A stretch of DNA of 64,000 nucleotides from G963665495 sp963665495 (GTDB lineage: Bacteria; Desulfobacterota; Desulfovibrionia; Desulfovibrionales; Desulfovibrionaceae): NCBI GenBank assembly GCA_963665495.1, contig OY762289.1:5208001-5272000 (forward strand), given 5' to 3'. A program made the position numbers and the translations under genes. Position 1 is the stretch's first letter. The number at the start of each line of letters is the position of its first letter. This document shows positions 1 to 7,929 of this stretch, piece by piece. The notes under the pieces were generated by a model. The model searched no databases. It was not told the DNA's origin and saw only the letters and a program-made list of their open reading frames with translations.

Positions 1-537
1 CAGCAGCAGCCCGCCCATGAGCAGGCCCGGAACGGCAATCACAAGGCCGCTTTGGGTTGTCACCAGTGCTTCGGAAATTCCGGCGGCCAGTGCGCGCGCA
101 TTGCCGGTGCCAAAGGCGGAGATCACGTCAAAGGTTGCGATCATGCCGGTGACCGTGCCGAGCAGCCCCAGCAGTGGCGCCGCGCCAGCCAGCAACAGCA
201 CCGAACGGACGTGACGCATGGCTTTGGCCTCCTGTCGTGTACGCAGGCTTTCCAGTGTACTTCGGTTCAGGTCTGGATCATCGCATCGCCCGGATTGATA
301 TCCGGTAAGAATTTCATGCTGCCAGTCCGCCAGTCGTTTCAGAGGTGCCGGACTGCTTGCCAAAGCATCCAGCGATTCGCCGGGCGGCAGTTCTCTGCGG
401 TTTTCACGGAAAAACCAGCCAAAGGCAGCCAGCGCCAGGGTCCACATGGTCAGAGCGAGCAGCAGCAAAGGAATCATCAGGCTGCCGCCAGCCTGAAATT
501 GTTCCAGCGCCCGTTCAAGCAATTCATGCGGCCGCAT
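1..537 (-). CDS. ExbB/TolQ-type proton channel protein, 3' end cut by window edge
   Basis: MotA/TolQ/ExbB family inner-membrane protein that would use the proton motive force to energise a TonB protein. The frame starts at the ATG at 537 (MRPHELLERALEQF) and stays open to base 1, giving 179 residues without a stop. A first membrane helix follows at about residues 16-40, then a cytoplasmic stretch. The family signature APLLGLLGTVTGMIATF lies near residue 130, and GISEALVTTQSGLVIAVPG leads into the last helix. It overlaps the preceding ExbB-like gene by 14 nt, so the two are translationally coupled. In TonB2-type loci the order DUF3450, large ExbB-like protein, small ExbB, ExbD, TonB is usual, so exbD and tonB probably lie just left of the window. 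Confidence 0.88.
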   Translation of the reverse strand, partial: MRPHELLERALEQFQAGGSLMIPLLLLALTMWTLALAAFGWFFRENRRELPPGESLDALASSPAPLKRLADWQHEILTGYQSGRCDDPDLNRSTLESLRTRQEAKAMRHVRSVLLLAGAAPLLGLLGTVTGMIATFDVISAFGTGNARALAAGISEALVTTQSGLVIAVPGLLMGGLLL

Positions 538-1972
538 GATAGGACTCCTCTGCTGGAGAACTGTCCGGCCGCATCAGGGCCACGGAAAACTGTGCGCCTT
601 TTTCTTCTATATCCCCGAGAATCTTGTCCACCCGGCGGTCCAAGACATGATGTAGCAGCATGATGGGCACGGCCACGGCAAGGCCGAGTTGTGTGGTGAC
701 CAGGGCTTCGGAAATTCCGCCGGACAGCATACGCGGATCGCCCGTACCGTAGAGCGTGATCACCTGAAAAGTATTGATCATGCCCGTTACCGTGCCCAAC
801 AGACCGAGCAAGGGCGCTATGGCAGCCAGCACGCTGAGCGTGGGCAAAAAGCGCTCCAGCCTGGGCAATTCCCTGAGCATACCTTCCTGAAAGGCGTTTT
901 CAATCAGTTCCCGCGAACCTGCGCGAAACTTCAGGACATGACCAATGATCCGGCAGGTGGGAAAGCGTTGTCGTTCACGGCAAAAGCGCTCGCAGGCCTC
1001 CCACTCGCCTTGGGATACGAAATCCAGAATCGCGCGCATGTTGTTTTGAGAAGTCACCCGGATACGGCCGAGGGAGAAAAAGCGTTCCAGTATGAGCAGC
1101 AAAGCGGCAAAACCGGTCAACACAATGGGCCATACCAGCAGACCGCCGGAACGCAGCCAGTCCGCAAGGCTTTTTTGCTCCTGCTTCATACGCTGAAACA
1201 CGGCGCCGTTGGAAATGTCCAAAGGAAATTCCGGGCTTTGTCCCGACCAATAGGCCCCCACGGCCTGGAGCGTCCGCCACCCGGGATCTCCCTGAACCGC
1301 CACCAGGGTGGAACCATCCGCCTCGGGCCGCAGGAAGCCTGCTTCTCCATCCGGCAGACGATAGGCTGCGGTGAAAGAGCCCATCCGCAGGATTTCACCC
1401 TGCGTACGCAGCCCCTGCTTGTTCACGAATTCACCGTTACGAAAACGGACAGCGCCCGAAGCGTTAATTTCCTCCAGGTACAGGCGCAACAGTTCCCGCA
1501 CCCCGAGCAGACCGGGAAATACGTCCGGATTGAGCAGGCGCTGGAGGGCAGCTCCTCGTTCTGGATACTCCGCAGAAGTCAGGCTCTCGTGAAACAAATC
1601 CCTGGCCTGTTTTGCCTCGCCACGTATCACCCCGTCTATGGTTTTGAATGCGTACTCCTCAGCATCCAGCTCTTCAGTCAAGGTTTTTTCCCTGACAAGC
1701 AGTTCGTCGTATTGCGCTTTCAATGCGTCAAAAACCTCTTGCTTTTGCGCCACTTGCGCCTGGAGACCGGCATGCAGACCGGTGAGTTCGCTTTTTTCTT
1801 GCTGCAATAGTTCCAGGGTCTGCCGGCTCTCGGCTTGGGCTATTTGCCGCCATTGCGCTATTTCACTGGAAACACGGGTCCAGTTATCCGCATGGGCCGT
1901 TAAGGCAGGCGTCAACCCGAGCCCGAGCCCAAAGCAGATCCAGCCCCATGCTGTTACTGACAGCCATTTCAT
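524..1972 (-). CDS. Large ExbB-like protein with periplasmic coiled-coil N-terminus (TtpC type)
   Basis: 482 residues from the ATG at 1972 (MKWLSVTAWGWICFG), which overlaps the stop of the DUF3450 gene as ATGA; an upstream in-frame start at 2149 would overlap that gene by 180 nt and is less likely. The N-terminus is a signal peptide ending near ALTAHA. A long Glu/Gln/Leu-rich coiled coil follows (about residues 30-120), then a mixed periplasmic part, then a C-terminal MotA/TolQ/ExbB domain (about 275-470) with APLLGLLGTVTGMINTF and ALVTTQLGLAVAVP. This architecture matches TtpC, the extra component of Vibrio-type TonB2 systems. Context with a TonB-dependent receptor supports a role in siderophore or other outer-membrane uptake. 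Confidence 0.85.
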   Translation of the reverse strand: MKWLSVTAWGWICFGLGLGLTPALTAHADNWTRVSSEIAQWRQIAQAESRQTLELLQQEKSELTGLHAGLQAQVAQKQEVFDALKAQYDELLVREKTLTEELDAEEYAFKTIDGVIRGEAKQARDLFHESLTSAEYPERGAALQRLLNPDVFPGLLGVRELLRLYLEEINASGAVRFRNGEFVNKQGLRTQGEILRMGSFTAAYRLPDGEAGFLRPEADGSTLVAVQGDPGWRTLQAVGAYWSGQSPEFPLDISNGAVFQRMKQEQKSLADWLRSGGLLVWPIVLTGFAALLLILERFFSLGRIRVTSQNNMRAILDFVSQGEWEACERFCRERQRFPTCRIIGHVLKFRAGSRELIENAFQEGMLRELPRLERFLPTLSVLAAIAPLLGLLGTVTGMINTFQVITLYGTGDPRMLSGGISEALVTTQLGLAVAVPIMLLHHVLDRRVDKILGDIEEKGAQFSVALMRPDSSPAEESYHAAA

Positions 1973-2769
1973 TGTTTTTCTCCTTGCGCGGACACTGCGG
2001 CGTGCTGCGTACGTACAGGTGTTGGCCGCGATACAGGCAGCCCCAGAAGCTCCACGGCCCGCTTGCGTTCCGCCATGTCGCAGGCATGCCGCAAGGTTAG
2101 CGCGTACGCGGGGTCCAGTTGCCGCCAGTTCTTGGCTTCCGCGTCCCAAATACCGGCCGTGCCGTCGCCGCTTAGGTAAAACAAGGCAATGCGCCCCAAA
2201 CGAAGCAGCCGGACCCTGGTCTTTGTCCCATTCAGATCAAGCGTTTCCTCCGTACGCTCCACGGTTCGGCCGTATTCGGCTTCCACGCGCAGGGCTTCGA
2301 GTACGCGCCTGAGCTTTTCTCCAAGGCCGATGTGATAATCCGCCAGGGACTGTTTGAGAAAATCGATGCGCCGAGCACGTTCCTCCTGTAAAAAGGGGAG
2401 GTCCGCGGCAACGGCCTCTTCCAGACTCCGGACAATTGTCTCCAGAAACGGCTCCAGTTCCCTGCGCAGCCGTATGGTCTCCTCTTTTCGGCGCGCCAGT
2501 TCGGCAAGGACCTTTTGCTGCTCCGAAACATAGGTCTTATATTTGCGGATCTGGAAATCCAGCCAGGCGTCCGTTGCCTTGAGGTCGCGGATTTCGCCGG
2601 AGAGCCTTTCCTTTTCCGCAGACCATCCATCATACTTTGCTTGGGCCGCGGTTTCCGCCTTGATGCCCTGTCTGGCCTGTTCGAAGACCCGCGCAACATC
2701 GGAGTCGGCACAGACCCCGGCCGGGATGAGGAGCCCCAGGCAACAAAGGATAACAATTCGTTTCAGCAT
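1969..2769 (-). CDS. DUF3450 family periplasmic coiled-coil protein
   Basis: 266 residues starting at MLKRIVILCC, with a cleavable signal peptide (cleavage near GVCA) and a long charged coiled coil up to about residue 140. The globular C-terminus contains RLGRIALFYLSGDG, typical of DUF3450. The start is supported by AAAGGAG upstream and overlaps the permease stop by 7 nt. DUF3450 genes regularly precede ttpC-exbB-exbD-tonB modules, which is what is seen here. The exact function is unknown; a structural or coupling role in the periplasm is the usual inference. Confidence 0.82.
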   Translation of the reverse strand: MLKRIVILCCLGLLIPAGVCADSDVARVFEQARQGIKAETAAQAKYDGWSAEKERLSGEIRDLKATDAWLDFQIRKYKTYVSEQQKVLAELARRKEETIRLRRELEPFLETIVRSLEEAVAADLPFLQEERARRIDFLKQSLADYHIGLGEKLRRVLEALRVEAEYGRTVERTEETLDLNGTKTRVRLLRLGRIALFYLSGDGTAGIWDAEAKNWRQLDPAYALTLRHACDMAERKRAVELLGLPVSRPTPVRTQHAAVSAQGEKQ

Positions 2770-4067
2770 GTAGGCTCCTTTACCCGACCGGCAATCTGCG
2801 CAGGATTAAGCCCTTGCGGGAAAACAAGCTGTTTGCGGAATAGCAGGAGCGTCTCCGAAAAGAGAAAACCGATGCTCATCAGCACGCTCAACAACAGGTA
2901 CAAGGAGGGGAAACCGATTCTGTCCCCCAGGGCCCCAAAAGCCGGAGCGGAGAGCATGGGTACCAGAAGAAAAAGGCTGCTGAGCACGGCGAATCCCATG
3001 CCGGACTGTTGTCCGGCGCTGACTCGCATCATTTGCGTATAGGCCCAGATCTGAACGCCCCCGACCAAAATGTTGTCCAGCGAAAGAACAATTGCCGTCT
3101 GCAGAACCGGCAGATGGTCCGGACGCGGAGAAAGCAACGCGCAAAATAGCGCGAGCCCGATAGACAGGCAGCAGAACAACCGCAGAAAGCTGACGGGGCT
3201 GCTTCTGTGCAAAAAATACCCACAGAGCATGGTACCTGCGAATCCCACGGGATAGGCATAGCGAAAAAGTATCGTGCCCATGGTCCGCGGATCTATGCCC
3301 AGGTCCGTAAAAAAGGCCATGCGCATCTGTATTCCGGTAAAGGCGAAGGTGGTGGGCGCTATCAGCACGGGCAGCAGCCAGAGTACCCGGGGCCGACGCA
3401 AGAAAGACCAGATTCCGCCCGGCTTACCCGTTTGACCTGTAGGCAACTCATCCGCGTATTCGCTCGGCAGCTCCCGATGCAGAAGCACCGGAATACTCAA
3501 TAGAAACACGCAGACGGCCAGCAGCGCGCAACTGAGCGCCCAGTCGAATATCCCGTAAAAAAACAGCAACAGGCCTCCGCCCAGCAGCAGGCCGAGGAAA
3601 CGCGCTCCGGACTGTATGGTGTTGCCCCAGGGGCGTTCGTTGGGTAGCAGAATGTCCGTGGCGTAGCCGTCCACGGCAATGTCATTGGTGGCCATGACGA
3701 TGTTCAGTGATAACAGCAGGAAATACATGGTCCAGAAATGCGTTTCAGGGGGTGTCTGCGAGACGCACAGCAAAATGAGAGCCCCGAGCCACTGCAAGGG
3801 AAAAATCCAGGAACGCCGCCGGCCGATCGCCGGGATGTAATATCTGTCCACCCAGGAGGCATAGAGGAATTTCAGAGCCCAGGGCAAATGCAGCAGAAAC
3901 AGGCCGCCCACAAGCTGCAGGGACGTGCCCATATTGCGCAGGATTACCGGCATGCTGCCAAACACAAACCCCACGGAAATCGTCTGGCACAGATACATGG
4001 CGCTGAGCAGCAGAATTTTGGTCCTGACTTTTTTCGGAAGATACAAAGCGGAAGTGATTGTCCGCAT
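2763..4067 (-). CDS. RhtX/FptX-type MFS siderophore permease
   Basis: 434-residue major facilitator protein with about 12 hydrophobic segments. The start at 4067 (MRTITSALYLPKK) has AAGGAG 8 nt upstream; in-frame codons further up extend into noncoding sequence. The stretches GSMPVILRNMGTSLQ, LPWALKFLYASWVDRYY and GRRRSWIFPLQW match the RhtX/FptX family, single-component inner-membrane importers of ferric siderophores (rhizobactin, pyochelin), rather than drug exporters; an AmpG-like permease is the main alternative. It sits between the receptor and the TonB-energising genes, and shares promoter-region boxes with the receptor gene. The substrate cannot be deduced. Confidence 0.82.
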   Translation of the reverse strand: MRTITSALYLPKKVRTKILLLSAMYLCQTISVGFVFGSMPVILRNMGTSLQLVGGLFLLHLPWALKFLYASWVDRYYIPAIGRRRSWIFPLQWLGALILLCVSQTPPETHFWTMYFLLLSLNIVMATNDIAVDGYATDILLPNERPWGNTIQSGARFLGLLLGGGLLLFFYGIFDWALSCALLAVCVFLLSIPVLLHRELPSEYADELPTGQTGKPGGIWSFLRRPRVLWLLPVLIAPTTFAFTGIQMRMAFFTDLGIDPRTMGTILFRYAYPVGFAGTMLCGYFLHRSSPVSFLRLFCCLSIGLALFCALLSPRPDHLPVLQTAIVLSLDNILVGGVQIWAYTQMMRVSAGQQSGMGFAVLSSLFLLVPMLSAPAFGALGDRIGFPSLYLLLSVLMSIGFLFSETLLLFRKQLVFPQGLNPAQIAGRVKEPTC

Positions 4068-4135
4068 AGCGCGACTCCTTATGTTTTTAGCAAGCGTACG
4101 GATAAAGAAAATAGGTAGCCGAACTGCGTATCTGT

Positions 4136-4169
4136 TTCTGCCCCGAAACGTTTTGTTTTGCCCTGGAAC
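4136..4169. promoter_or_regulatory. Candidate AraC-regulator boxes upstream of the permease gene
   Basis: Two similar boxes, TTCTGCCCCGAAAC (4136-4149) and TTTTGCCCTGGAAC (4156-4169), lie 70-100 nt upstream of the permease start. The receptor promoter region carries TTCTGCCCCGGGAAC (6530-6544) and TTTTGCCCG (6561-6569) at a similar distance. Shared boxes ahead of two genes of one uptake locus suggest a common activator, most simply the AraC-type protein encoded at 6627-7664. Confidence 0.42.
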
Positions 4170-4205
4170 AACTGGCGAACTGCAGTCCTGGAGAAAAGAA
4201 AGAGA

Positions 4206-4247
4206 CAAAAAAAGCGTCCGGGAGACAGCTTGTCTCGCGGACGCTTT
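4206..4247 (-). terminator. Rho-independent terminator after the TonB receptor gene
   Basis: A 15-bp stem with one mismatch (4213-4227 with 4231-4245) and a three-base loop is followed on the minus strand by a run of seven T (complement of the A run at 4207-4213). It lies about 55 nt past the receptor stop, so the permease gene beyond it probably needs its own promoter. Confidence 0.85.
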
Positions 4248-4299
4248 GTGATCTACCGGTAGTACAACCCAAAACCGGTACCCGAGTTTGCATCAAGCG

Positions 4300-6465
4300 T
4301 TAGAAACGCAGGCTGAGGGTGACGCCCACTGTGATGGGAGGACCGTCCTGCGCTATGCCCGCGGCCGTATTTTCATACAGGGTATAACGCCGGTCCAGAA
4401 GGTTCTTGGCCCAGAGATAACCGTCGAAATGCTTCCCTTCAAAGCCGAGTTTGGCATTGACAAGCGCGTACGGGTTGGCCCGCACCTCATTGGCGTCGTC
4501 AAAATACCGTACGCCCGTGCCGATGAGATCCACACGGCTGAACAGGTTCCAGTCCGGAGTCAGCGGATAACGGTACTGCGCGCCCAGGGTGTAACTGTAG
4601 TCCGGCACACCTGAAACGCGGTTCCCTTTATAGTCCGCGTTGCTGACCGGATCCTCATACTTGTCGTATTCGGCTTCCACATAGGCGCACGAACCGATCA
4701 GTTCGAGCCCGGCGAGCGGCGAATAACGGGCCTCGGCCTCCGCGCCCACTCGGTGCGAGCGTCCCGCATTGTCCAGATAGCCCTGCATGTTTTCTTCATT
4801 GAACACGGCCAGCTGTTCGTCTTCTATGGCGGTGTAAAATCCGGACAGATTCAGGGTCAGCTGTTTGTTGAAAAAAGTATTCTTGCTGCCCAGTTCGTAG
4901 TTCCAGCTGTATTCACTATCATAGGTCATTTTATTGCTGGGCGCTGCGAAATCGTTGAAACCGCCGCTGCGGTGCGCGCCTGCGAACGATACATAGAGCA
5001 TGTGGTCGGGGGTCATTCGCCAGTCCAGGGCGATTTTGGGCGTGAGTGCGACAAAATCCCGTGTGTCCGAATAGCTTGCAGTGGTACGCGTACTGCCGCC
5101 TTCAGGGGTATCGCGGAGTTCGGCGTCGATTTCGGCTTCTTCATAATCGGCGCGCAACCCCAGAGTAAAATCAAGCTGCCCGAAAAATGTATAGGTGGCC
5201 TGCCCGAACAGGGCGCCGCCCCAGTTGAGCTTCTCCGCCTGAAACAGCCGCCGGCCCGTTCCAGGATTGAAAGGATTGGACGAACTTCGAGCCATGCCCG
5301 AACGGTAAAAATTGGTGTAATCATTTTCCACGTCGCAATGGAAAAAATAGGCTCCCGTAAGCCATTTCAGGTCGCCCGCGTCATCGGGCGAAGCAAAGCG
5401 GAGTTCCTGGGAAAAGGGCCTGTCTTTGATGATCAGCTCTTTGCGCATCATGTCCAGCGGGCTGAAATCCGCGTCTATTTCCTCTTTGCTGTAATAGTCG
5501 CGATACCCGGTGATGGATGTGAAGGTCCCGAACCCCGTATCGTAATCGGCGTTCAGTGAAATACCGAGGCTGTCGTTGCTCTGGCTCCCCTCGAAATCGT
5601 GGGAGTAATGAAAGCGCATGTCGGTCGGCAACAGCCCTTTTTGCACCAGGCTGTTGCGCGAGGTTCTGCGAAAAGGGTAGGCCCCGTCATCATGGGTCTG
5701 GCCGTCCAGACTAAGGGTCAGGTCAAGCGCGTCGCTGGGTGTGAGCCGCATTTTCATACGGGCGGCTTTGGCGTCCTGATAGTTGCCTTCCCTGCCGTCC
5801 GCGTCCGTGTCGTTTTGCGCGTACCCGTCATGCGCGTCATACAAGGCGGCAATGCCGTAATACAGTTTGTCTTTGATGAATGCGCCGCTTACTGATCCTT
5901 TGACCTCGGTTTTCGAGTAATTCCCCAGCGAAGTGCTGATGGACGCGGCGGGTTCGTTGCCGGGCTGTTTTGTCCGGACGTTGATGACTCCGCCCATTGT
6001 GTTCCGGCCGTAGAGCGTGCCCTGCGGGCCTCTGAGTACTTCGATCTGCTCCACATCAAACAACGGAAAGTTGTACATGTAGGATTTGGAAAAACCGACT
6101 CCGTCCACATAATACCCGGTGGCCGGTTCGATGCCGGGCAGGCTTTTGATGCCCCGCATGAACATCAGTCCGTGCCTGCGGCTTCCAAAATCATTGAAGT
6201 AAAAATTCGGCACATGCTGGGAAAGATCCGTGGTGGTTTCAATATCCGCGTCTTCGATTTCTATTGCGGACAGGGCGGTCACGCTTTCGGGCACGTCCTG
6301 GAGATTTTCCTCGCGTTTTTGCGCCGTGACAAACACTTCGTCCAGCGTGTACGCCTTTGTCGCGGCTGGTGCGTCTTCTGCAAGGGCCTGCGCGGCGAAA
6401 CACAAGCTTGCCAGTACAAATCCCGCGACTGCCGGCCAGGAGAGTAAAAGATGTTTCATGTTCAT
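4300..6465 (-). CDS. TonB-dependent outer-membrane siderophore receptor
   Basis: 721 residues. A signal peptide (cleavage after QALA) is followed by a TonB-box-like region, then a plug domain (about 45-165) with VFVTAQKREENLQDVPESV and the conserved VEQIEVLRGPQGTLYGRNT. The remaining residues form the beta-barrel and end in VGVTLSLRF, the aromatic C-terminal barrel signature. The start at 6465 has GAGG 6 nt upstream. The overall style is closest to FyuA/pesticin-receptor-like ferric siderophore receptors; the substrate is not defined. It is downstream of an AraC regulator with a Fur box and is followed by a strong terminator, so it is probably iron-regulated. Confidence 0.9.
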   Translation of the reverse strand: MNMKHLLLSWPAVAGFVLASLCFAAQALAEDAPAATKAYTLDEVFVTAQKREENLQDVPESVTALSAIEIEDADIETTTDLSQHVPNFYFNDFGSRRHGLMFMRGIKSLPGIEPATGYYVDGVGFSKSYMYNFPLFDVEQIEVLRGPQGTLYGRNTMGGVINVRTKQPGNEPAASISTSLGNYSKTEVKGSVSGAFIKDKLYYGIAALYDAHDGYAQNDTDADGREGNYQDAKAARMKMRLTPSDALDLTLSLDGQTHDDGAYPFRRTSRNSLVQKGLLPTDMRFHYSHDFEGSQSNDSLGISLNADYDTGFGTFTSITGYRDYYSKEEIDADFSPLDMMRKELIIKDRPFSQELRFASPDDAGDLKWLTGAYFFHCDVENDYTNFYRSGMARSSSNPFNPGTGRRLFQAEKLNWGGALFGQATYTFFGQLDFTLGLRADYEEAEIDAELRDTPEGGSTRTTASYSDTRDFVALTPKIALDWRMTPDHMLYVSFAGAHRSGGFNDFAAPSNKMTYDSEYSWNYELGSKNTFFNKQLTLNLSGFYTAIEDEQLAVFNEENMQGYLDNAGRSHRVGAEAEARYSPLAGLELIGSCAYVEAEYDKYEDPVSNADYKGNRVSGVPDYSYTLGAQYRYPLTPDWNLFSRVDLIGTGVRYFDDANEVRANPYALVNAKLGFEGKHFDGYLWAKNLLDRRYTLYENTAAGIAQDGPPITVGVTLSLRF

Positions 6466-6477
6466 TGCAGCCTCATC

Positions 6478-6512
6478 GTACGTTTCGGTTAATGTGGATA
6501 CAGGAAACGTAC
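6478..6512. promoter_or_regulatory. 9-bp inverted repeat in the receptor leader
   Basis: GTACGTTTC (6478-6486) is exactly inverted as GAAACGTAC (6504-6512) with a 17-nt spacer, 13-47 nt upstream of the receptor start. It could be an operator or an RNA hairpin around the transcript start. Confidence 0.35.
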
Positions 6513-6529
6513 CTGAACCTGAGACTGTG

Positions 6530-6569
6530 TTCTGCCCCGGGAACGTCGATTTTTACCCTGTTTTGCCCG
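6530..6569. promoter_or_regulatory. Candidate AraC-regulator boxes upstream of the receptor gene
   Basis: TTCTGCCCCGGGAAC (6530-6544), TTTACCCTG (6552-6560) and TTTTGCCCG (6561-6569) lie 65-105 nt before the receptor start and resemble the pair at 4136-4169 before the permease. Direct repeats at this distance are typical of AraC-family activators that contact RNA polymerase. Confidence 0.42.
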
Positions 6570-6626
6570 AATAGAAGCGTAAAGGGTCAAGGCTGCGCAC
6601 TGAAAAAAAGAGGCAGGGGATGAAGG

Positions 6627-7664
6627 CTAGCTTATCCGCCTGATGGAGTTGAGGAACTGTTTGGGCAGGATGCCGAAACGTTTTTTGAAGGCGGCGCTGA
6701 AATGACTGATATTGACGTATCCGACTTCCCAGGCCACCTCGCTGACATTCATCTCAGCCTGCTTGAAAAGCAGCTGCGCTTTTTGCAGCTTGTATTCCTT
6801 GAGAAATCCGTACACTGTGTACCCGAAAATTTCCTGAAATCCGAACTGAAGCTTGTTGATACTCAGATTGAAGCGCTGGGAGAGAACGCTTATAGTAGGA
6901 GGATAGGCCAGATTTTCCACCAGGGCTTCTTTGGCCGCGTGGATGCGGTCTCGTTCATCCGGGCTGAGGGACAGTCCTGAAACGCCGTTCTCCCTGTTGT
7001 GCAGCCAGAACAACTGCATGGCCACCAGTTCGAGAGCCTTGCCTTCCAAAAAAATTTTTCGAGGCAGGCCGCTGCGAATGCCGCAGGTCAATTCCCGCAC
7101 AGAAGCCAATACCGCCGGTTCCACTGCGCCGTGGTAAAAAAAATCCTTCGAAGATCCGCCCTCGAGAATTTTTGCGAATTCGCGAGGCATGGAGTCCATA
7201 TCCTCACTGAGCAGCGAATAAAGCGTCTCTTTGGCAACATGAATATGCATCACGCGCGTACGCATCTGTCCGGGGATTTGCACTACACCTTCCACTTCCG
7301 GCAAATATCCCACGCCTCCCAGGCCCGGCTGGTTTACAACCTCTCGCAATCCGTTCCGGAATCCGCGCAACTGGTTGGTAAAACAGCCGTCAAGGATAAA
7401 TCCGAAATCAATCAACTCCTCACTTTTTTGATAGCGTATGGTGCGTTTTTCTTTTTCCGCTTCATCCAGCAGACTGATCCAGACTCCTGGTCTGAGTTTG
7501 CATTCTTGCCAGGCGGCCCAGCAGCATCTGTCCTTTTGATGTAAGCTCGATGGCGAGAGCCGCATCATTGCGGCCAGTTCGGTTTGCCGAGTAGGTGTCA
7601 AGACCGGTGTATGTATGCTGTCCCTTTGTCGGGCTTTTTGTTGTTCGGAAAGAGAATTGGTCAT
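6627..7664 (-). CDS. AraC family transcriptional regulator (PchR/YbtA-like)
   Basis: 345 residues. The C-terminal 100 carry two helix-turn-helix motifs (LSQRFNLSINKLQFGFQEIF and VAWEVGYVNISHFSAAFKKR) followed by the family ending FGILPKQFL. The N-terminal 220 residues are a ligand-binding-type domain of the PchR/YbtA sort, which in known members senses the ferric siderophore and activates its receptor gene. It lies directly upstream of the receptor, with a Fur box just before its start. The start at 7664 is the longest plausible one; no strong ribosome binding site is visible, and the internal Met at residue 33 is an alternative. Confidence 0.86.
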   Translation of the reverse strand: MTNSLSEQQKARQRDSIHTPVLTPTRQTELAAMMRLSPSSLHQKDRCCWAAWQECKLRPGVWISLLDEAEKEKRTIRYQKSEELIDFGFILDGCFTNQLRGFRNGLREVVNQPGLGGVGYLPEVEGVVQIPGQMRTRVMHIHVAKETLYSLLSEDMDSMPREFAKILEGGSSKDFFYHGAVEPAVLASVRELTCGIRSGLPRKIFLEGKALELVAMQLFWLHNRENGVSGLSLSPDERDRIHAAKEALVENLAYPPTISVLSQRFNLSINKLQFGFQEIFGYTVYGFLKEYKLQKAQLLFKQAEMNVSEVAWEVGYVNISHFSAAFKKRFGILPKQFLNSIRRIS

Positions 7665-7701
7665 GACAGCATTCTATGAAGTAGTTTGTATGTTTTATTA
7701 T

Positions 7702-7720
7702 GATAATGATACTCATAATC
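7702..7720. promoter_or_regulatory. Fur box
   Basis: GATAATGATACTCATAATC matches 17 of 19 positions of the classical Fur consensus (GATAATGATAATCATTATC). It lies 38-56 nt upstream of the AraC-type regulator, placing the regulator, and through it the uptake locus, under iron control. Confidence 0.85.
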
Positions 7721-7870
7721 AGCAATGAGTCCTTGTTTCATTTTTGTCAGAGGTTGTCAACAACAGGGTTTACTCTTTTACTTGAAGAGGTCAGCAAAAA
7801 AGCTCAACATGCTGATCATACGGACAAAACCATCATATGAATTGGAGGCGGAATGAGTAGGCGGGCTGCA

Positions 7871-7914
7871 GCGATACAGGGGCTTTCATCTGTATCAGAA
7901 AGCCCCTGTATCGC
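7871..7914 (-). terminator. Perfect 17-bp hairpin after the Fur-methyltransferase gene
   Basis: 7871-7887 is exactly complementary to 7898-7914 with a 10-nt loop, 16 nt past the stop of the fusion gene. There is no T run on the minus strand, so it may be a transcript-end stabiliser or factor-dependent terminator rather than a classical intrinsic one. Confidence 0.5.
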
Positions 7915-7929
7915 GAGATAGTATAAAGC

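Noticed and set aside
52..663. Long plus-strand open frames opposite the ExbB genes (also 689-1810 and 1638-2312)
   Set aside because: Shadow frames antisense to well-supported ExbB and DUF3450 genes; no family features or ribosome binding sites.
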